From: Chamaea fasciata
Taxonomy: Eukaryota > Chordata > Aves > Passeriformes > Sylviidae
NCBI GenBank assembly: GCA_029207755.1
Contig: JARCOQ010000005.1
Span: 56,481,449-56,545,448, forward strand
Direction: 5' to 3'
Length of the DNA: 64,000 bases
Shown here: in pieces, positions 58,115 to 64,000 of the stretch
Layout of the letters: every line of letters begins with the position of its first letter
Numbering within the stretch: position 1 is the first letter of the stretch
The notes under the pieces: generated by a model
Told to the model about the DNA's origin: nothing
Seen by the model: only the letters and a program-made list of their open reading frames with translations
Databases searched by the model: none
Position numbers and translations under genes: made by a program

Positions 58115-61100
58115 CCTGTGGCTTATTTCTGATGCTCCTAGATGTGCACTTGCAGACTGTGGGGGAAGAAATACCAACACAATTCCACCAGCCTTGTACC
58201 TGATCACGGGAGGGCACTGGCACTTAGAAGGAGGAGAGGAAAAGCTTCTTTAATGAGGTGCAGAGATCTTATAGTCTGGAGCAAAAGACAGGGCAAGTAG
58301 TGTATGCACTCCTCTAAATTCATTGTTTTTCTGTCCTAGCTCAAATCTGCCTCCTTGAACTTGGTGTGCAGTAAATGAAGGAGTCAGCTCTGTCTGGTTT
58401 TTCAGCAAGAAGAACTGTTCATATTCCTCTGTGTGTTCATTTTAAGTCAGCTATACTGACTTGTAATTTCTCCTTCACCAGGATGGGAGGTACTGGCAGA
58501 AGCATCAGTATCTTCTAAAGTTATGAGAACAGACAACTTAGCGTAGTCCATGAAGGGCATGCAATCAAGTTGCTTCTCAGGGATGTCAATAGGTCTTTGG
58601 GGGGCTGACAAAAGGTAAAAGAAAGTAGAAATAAAGCAGAGGAGACAGATTCTGTAGAAATACAAAAGACTTTCCCACCCACAGCCCTGGAAAACAAGTT
58701 CTGTGTGTTTTAAAATTCAGTGCTTGTTCCATATCCTTTAATAATGTCACTAGGTCTTTGATCTGTTGCTGGCTTCTGAATTCCAATGGCAAGATGCACT
58801 AAAGCCAAAGGAAGACAATGAAAACAAAACTGGCATTTATTATTGGGTTGGTATTTTTAAAAGGAAGTTTTGCTGAGTTGTTTGCATGCCTGGCATAAAA
58901 GAGGAAAGACTGCACAAGTAACAGAAGGAAGATTAATACTGGCATGATTTGCTAGACAGAAAGAAAACCTTACAGAGGGAATGGGGAGAAAAATTTCAGT
59001 GTGTGGCAGATCTTTTTGTTAAATGCAGAGGCCGAAGCAAGATTTAGATTCACTTTCTTGGTTCCTCAGGTTGTCAGCTTAGAAAACAACATTCCCCTTG
59101 GGCAAATCACTGTCACACTGGCTTGGTCTAATCTGCCTGGACAGAGTCCAACTGGACCCTGGAAACTGCATTTAAAAAGCAACTGGACCTAGAAAAACCT
59201 ATAAATGGGTAGGGCCTTCCTCATTTCTTCCCAGCCTGTCTCTTTCAGGGCATACAGAGATCAGTCATGCCAATGTACTTGTGTGGGCTACAGAGGATGA
59301 ACAGGTATTTCCTCTGCATCAGGAAAGGAGATTTCAGCATGATCCTTTAAGGCTGTACAGGTTCAGTCTAGTTTGTTGCTTGCAAGCATTTATGTGGATG
59401 ATGTAACTTCATAGGGGTGCCCTGCACTAAGTGCTTCTTGTTGACTAGACAAAGTTGTATCTTATTTTGATTTCTGACTATTCTATCTCAGTAACTGTAT
59501 CAGCACATACAGAAAGGATTTTTCTGTTCCTAACAGGTCAACTCAGGGAAACAGTAATAGAACCCAGAGACGTTTGCAGTAAAGATCCTGAAAGTTGTAC
59601 AAGCAAAGCCTCCTTTGGTGACTTGACTAAAACGAATGGATAGGCTTTTCTCCAGCACCTAAAGGGGAAAATATCGAAATCACCATTGGAAGTCACCACC
59701 ATTACCCCAAGCTCCCAATGGCTTCTTTAGTACTGCCATCAGAAAACAAAAGAATTTAAAAGGCATGTGACTAACTATCCTTTTAGACCTGAAAATATTC
59801 CCTCTGGAAGTATTTATAATGGCACACAGTAGGCAATATGGAAGAAAGCTGCATTGAATTTACTTGTGCTGTACCTGTTCTCCAGTCTCACTTGTCTTGA
59901 AGAACATCTATCAGTAGACTTTTCAGCAGTTTAGGATTTCCTGCAAAAGAAAGGTTATACGAATCCTCTTTTGAGAGATGTCCAACTTTTTTACTGGAAG
60001 AAAATGGTCTTACATACTTAGAGGTGTAATGACCTCATTAGTAAAAGACCAAATGCAATGGGGTGCTCAGATTCCTCATGCTACAGAACATGTCCTGTGA
60101 CAAGGCAAACCCAACCTGACTCCACAAGTTTCCCTTTAGCCTACAGATACCTAGGGTAGGAAGCACCTGCCTAAGGTACAGCTTGATACTAAACTTATGT
60201 GTTGTCATCTGAGGCAAATATGAGGTGTGATGGAGTCACATGAGTTTGTTCAGACCTCTAGTGCCTCTTTCTGTTTAATCTTTTGGCCTCTGCCTGGGTC
60301 ATGCTGTGGGGATAAAAGAACCGGCCAGGAGCCTCTGTATGTTGCCAAGCATGGTGTTGCCAGCACACGGATAGGATAATTTTCCTAACTTTGGATTAGA
60401 TTTTTTCTTCATTTTGACACTGTGGTCCTTTCTTTCCTTAATGCTCCAGTAAAATCGGAATAATATCACAGTACTACAGCTGGCACAATTTTTGCTGTCT
60501 CCTGTGTTGTGGCTGCAAGTTCGTGACCCATTACATTTGCTTAATGGCTGCAGTCAACCCACTTTATTATTGCTAGGTTATTTTGGTTGGGTCATAGGAA
60601 TCACCATTGCTAAAGTACTCCCAAGTTTATTCACTTAGGCTTTGATCTGAAAGCTTTCTTCTCTCCCCGGTCCATCAAAGCACCGTGCTTTTAGCTAAGT
60701 AGTGTTGCTTTTGCCTTACGTGCCAACTCACAGCTTCAGAGAGTGCTTGCTCATTGCTGTAGCTCACTGGCTGCAGCTGTGCACAGCATGGGTGTCCACT
60801 CCCTGTGCAGTCCCAAGCCCCAAGGGATACAGTCACAGAAATGTCACCATGTGCAGATCTGCAGTGTGAAATACGGACTGACACTTGTATCAGCAGAGCA
60901 AGCCAGAGCTGAGCCCTCAGCTGCTGTGACATTGTTCCTATATATGAGATACTGATTTAGACAAGCCTAAGCATGGTCCCCATTAAGGTTTGGGGTTGTG
61001 GCTGAGGACACATAATCCTCTGGTGCCGTAAGACATTACAGCTAGTGCAGCAGCAGTCCCTAGACAGGCACACCGGGGAGGTGGCACGCAGCAGGCGCAC

Positions 61101-64000
61101 AGCTCTGGCGTGCGCTGGGCACCTCTGACACCTTGTGAGGCAGGAGGCCAAAGGCCAAATGCAAACCACATTCTCAGAGTGGTTATAATGCAATATCACG
61201 ACAGACCCTGCAGTTTATCTAGTCCATGGTATAAGATAAAAATGCATTAAGTCCCAACCCAGGTGGGGATGTAATCTCACAAGGACACCGCACTAAATCT
61301 CCGTCACCCAGTCAGATTTATCCTTCCATCTCCGCTTTTTTCATAAGGACAATTTTCCAGTAAACCCCTTGCTCTTCTGCAGCCTATTGGTGATGCTGCA
61401 AGCTGCTTCTGCTGGAACAGTACATAATTAAGCAATAATTTATATTCTGTGCGTGTATGCACAGAGCAATAAAGTGTTCTCAAGAGCTGCGTGCTGCTGA
61501 GGCGTTTAATCCGTGCACAGAAGGAGTTTACTGCAAAGCTGCTCCCTCCCTCCAAAAGCCTTTTGTCATCAATGTATTGAGAAGGAATTCGGTGTATTCT
61601 TTAATAATTTCACTTGATTGGGATATAATTTAAAGAGTTAATGCTACACACTCCACTTTAGGATCAGAGCTAATTTTATTTGTTTGTTTGATGTACCTTG
61701 AAAATAGTAAAAGCTAGTAGGGCAGAGAGAAAGTAAAGATAATGTTTCACTTGTGAGATTTTTTTTTCCTCCCATAGCCCTATAATAAAAGAAAGTGATG
61801 ATAATTAAGTAAACAGCACTCCTTTCAAAGACATTAGTGGCCACAAGAAGCTACTAGGAATACTTTAAAAGGCAGAGATTTACATTTATTTGAAAACTGC
61901 ATGGTTTCAAAGGACATCTTAAAATCCATACCTTTGCAATTCTCTTTTTATCTACTAATTTATAAGTAATACTTGACATTTCTATGTGCTTTAAAAAATA
62001 ACAGAAGGCAAGAAGAATCAGTTTTTGGGGTTGTTTACTTTGTACTTCTGACAGCACAGTTTGTGAGTCATTTCTGTCTGTTGTGGGGGGAAGGGAGAGA
62101 ATGAACATCATTCTGTCAGCTGTGAAAGAAGTGATTTCCAAATCATGAGACAAATGATCTGTAAAAGGAGGGTCTTGGAGATGGGCTTGGTGCCCAGATC
62201 ATTTTAATTAGTGACTTTTTGGGTTTCCCATGCCTTCAAATTGGTGATGTCTCCTTCAGGTTCCAGTCAGACACCTCCTCCCTAATAATAAGGATGAGGA
62301 TGTTTAGATGAAGGTCGTGGCAGCAGGGTCTTTTTGTGCCCTAGCACCATGAAGGCTCATCTTAATTTGCAATGCTTCTAAGAAAGGCACCAGTTCTTGT
62401 CTCACAAAACACTGCAGACCTTGGGAAATCCCTCAAGCTCAATCACTGTGGAAGTCGAGCAGGTCTGTGGGTGAAGGATGTGGCTTCTGACATGGTTCAA
62501 GAGGATACTAGCGTTAGGGAAAATTCAAACAGATTTAGTATGGATGATTTGAGCCTGTTTGTGTTTAAATCAGTTCACTCACAAGCAGTTTTGGTCTCCC
62601 CTGGAGGTTAGGTTTAAGAACTGTGGAGGCATTGCAGACCCTCACACGGCTGGGCTGATTGGAGAGAAAGGGACATTTATAAGAAAGAAAAACTTAATTC
62701 CTTGCAGCAGCGGCCCATGGCACTGCTTGATATAATCATGCTTGAAAACAGCTACAGCAAAAGGCTCTGACTCATAATCCACATGGTATTAGGCTTTGAC
62801 CAACACTGATATTACCTTTCTCTGCTATCCCTCTTCAGACGATGTCTGCTCCTGCAGCAAGGATAGTAGGACCCCAGTCTTTTACATATATATATATAGC
62901 AAATAAGTTCACCTCTGTCCTAAAAAACTTTCCAATCTAAATGAAAGGGACATTCAGTGTAATGTTTAATATTATTCTGTAATATATAAGAAAGACAGGC
63001 ACAAGATCACCAAGAGATATTTAATGGCTCAGGTTCTCAAACCACTGATGATCATCAGCTTATTAGCAGGACAGGCACTGTCAGAACCAGGCCAAGATGA
63101 AGGGAGACTACCTGACAAGGAGCCAGGATGGAGGTTTGACTACATGTCAAACAGCAGTTTCTGTGGCACAGACACAGCTTTATATGAAATTTCATCTCTC
63201 ACCTGAGTGAAGCATTTTGCAATGACATGTGAATTACCTGTCAAAAATCCCACTGTTGCCTTGTGTCATTCATTAGGTGTCACATAGGAGGATAATGTGT
63301 AAATCCCAGCACAAAGAACTTCGTGAGTTCTGCTGCCCCCGGCTGCAGAAGGAGATGGCCTTTATCTTCTTGTGCGGCTCATGTACCAGCAAACCCTTAC
63401 TGCCACCTGTCATTCACAGTTTGTGCACCAGGGCCATGGCTGTACCACCAGCCTTCAGGTCTGGCCATCTGCTTGGACCACAGCTATGGGGAGTGTTTTG
63501 ACAAAAAAATTAAAGTTTGTATCAATGCAGTTTCCAGGGGATCTGGAGCATTAGTGCACATGTAGGAGGATACCTCACTGACAGAAGAAACTTAAGAGGA
63601 AACTGCATAAGGGCTCAGTGTGACTTCTGAAAAAGGAAAAAGGATCATAGGGTTGGGAATGGTCATGACTTCCTGCAGTCCTGCTGCCTCTGAAGCACTG
63701 TGTCTGTAGTGCAGAGTGTCATGGGCATGAGTGACAGCCTCCGTCCTCCTGCCACCTCAGCTCCATGTCTTCCCTGGACTAGCAGAGGCTTCATTTCCAC
63801 GGGTAAGCTCAGGTTCTGCATCCCTTTTACCCATGACTTTCACTGCAATGGCCAACAGCTGTACAATTTGAAAGGATGATCTTTTGTGTTATGATTGCTA
63901 GTTCATGAGGGAAAGCTATTGAACAGTCATGAGGTAGGAACCTTACTTGGTTTTCATCAGTAGCCTTCCTGGTGAGAGGCCAGATTAACGATAAGCAGGA

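Larger units (their letters stand above)
56943..64000. other. Unique intronic sequence to the window end
   Basis: No exon was recognised. It holds a compact palindrome at 57233-57262, a long poly-T tract at 58057-58114, a minor GC/CpG patch at 61026-61113 (six CpG), a short TA run near 62886-62898 and AT-rich sequence at about 61420-61660 with several TAATT cores. Confidence 0.6.

Noticed and set aside
58016..58223. Poly-Lys and poly-Phe open frames on both strands
   Set aside because: They are translations of the long poly-T tract.
63645..63700. ATCATAGGGTTGGGAATGG, resembling the complement of a CR1 3' end
   Set aside because: Only the first 20 or so bases fit, and the following sequence does not continue in the CR1 pattern, so a repeat call is not supported.

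Overview
This window looks like non-coding vertebrate DNA, most probably from a bird. It has only one recognisable coding segment, moderate-to-low GC, sparse interspersed repeats, and every transposon fragment I can identify is a CR1 LINE. Several carry the CR1 3' terminal motif ATTCTATGATT or its complement. CR1 is the dominant transposon of birds and is also found in crocodilians and turtles, so avian is the best but not the only reading. There is no sign of bacterial, viral or organellar organisation: no operons, no tRNA or rRNA, no CRISPR.

The only real gene found is one internal exon at 48280-48417 (+). It encodes the second membrane span, the following short loop and the start of the third span of a TMEM178-family four-pass protein. 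The residues match my memory of TMEM178B (a PMP22/claudin-like membrane protein) much better than its paralogue TMEM178A. The exon has a polypyrimidine-AG acceptor, a GTAAGG donor and matching phase 1 at both ends. The bases before it (1-48279) and after it (48418-64000) are therefore read as partial introns of the same + strand gene. No other TMEM178B exon was recognised here, so the upstream intron is at least 48 kb and the downstream intron at least 15.5 kb, in keeping with the very long introns of this gene in other vertebrates.

Layout. 1-11285 is unique intronic sequence with a long but unconvincing antisense open frame and a 14-bp inverted repeat. 11286-12762 holds two CR1 copies of different subfamilies in opposite orientations. 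12763-22344 is mostly unique, with a CpG-dense patch, purine and pyrimidine tracts, a TA/CA palindrome and a third CR1. 22345-23063 is a longer, internally deleted CR1 that keeps a broken piece of its reverse transcriptase reading frame. 23064-48279 is unique sequence with a perfect CA/TG hairpin, homopolymer tracts and an AT-rich candidate conserved segment. After the exon come unique sequence, a CpG-dense patch, a fifth CR1, a compact palindrome, a very long poly-T tract and more unique sequence. Nothing here amounts to a new multi-gene system. The items worth checking are structural and regulatory candidates inside a large intron.
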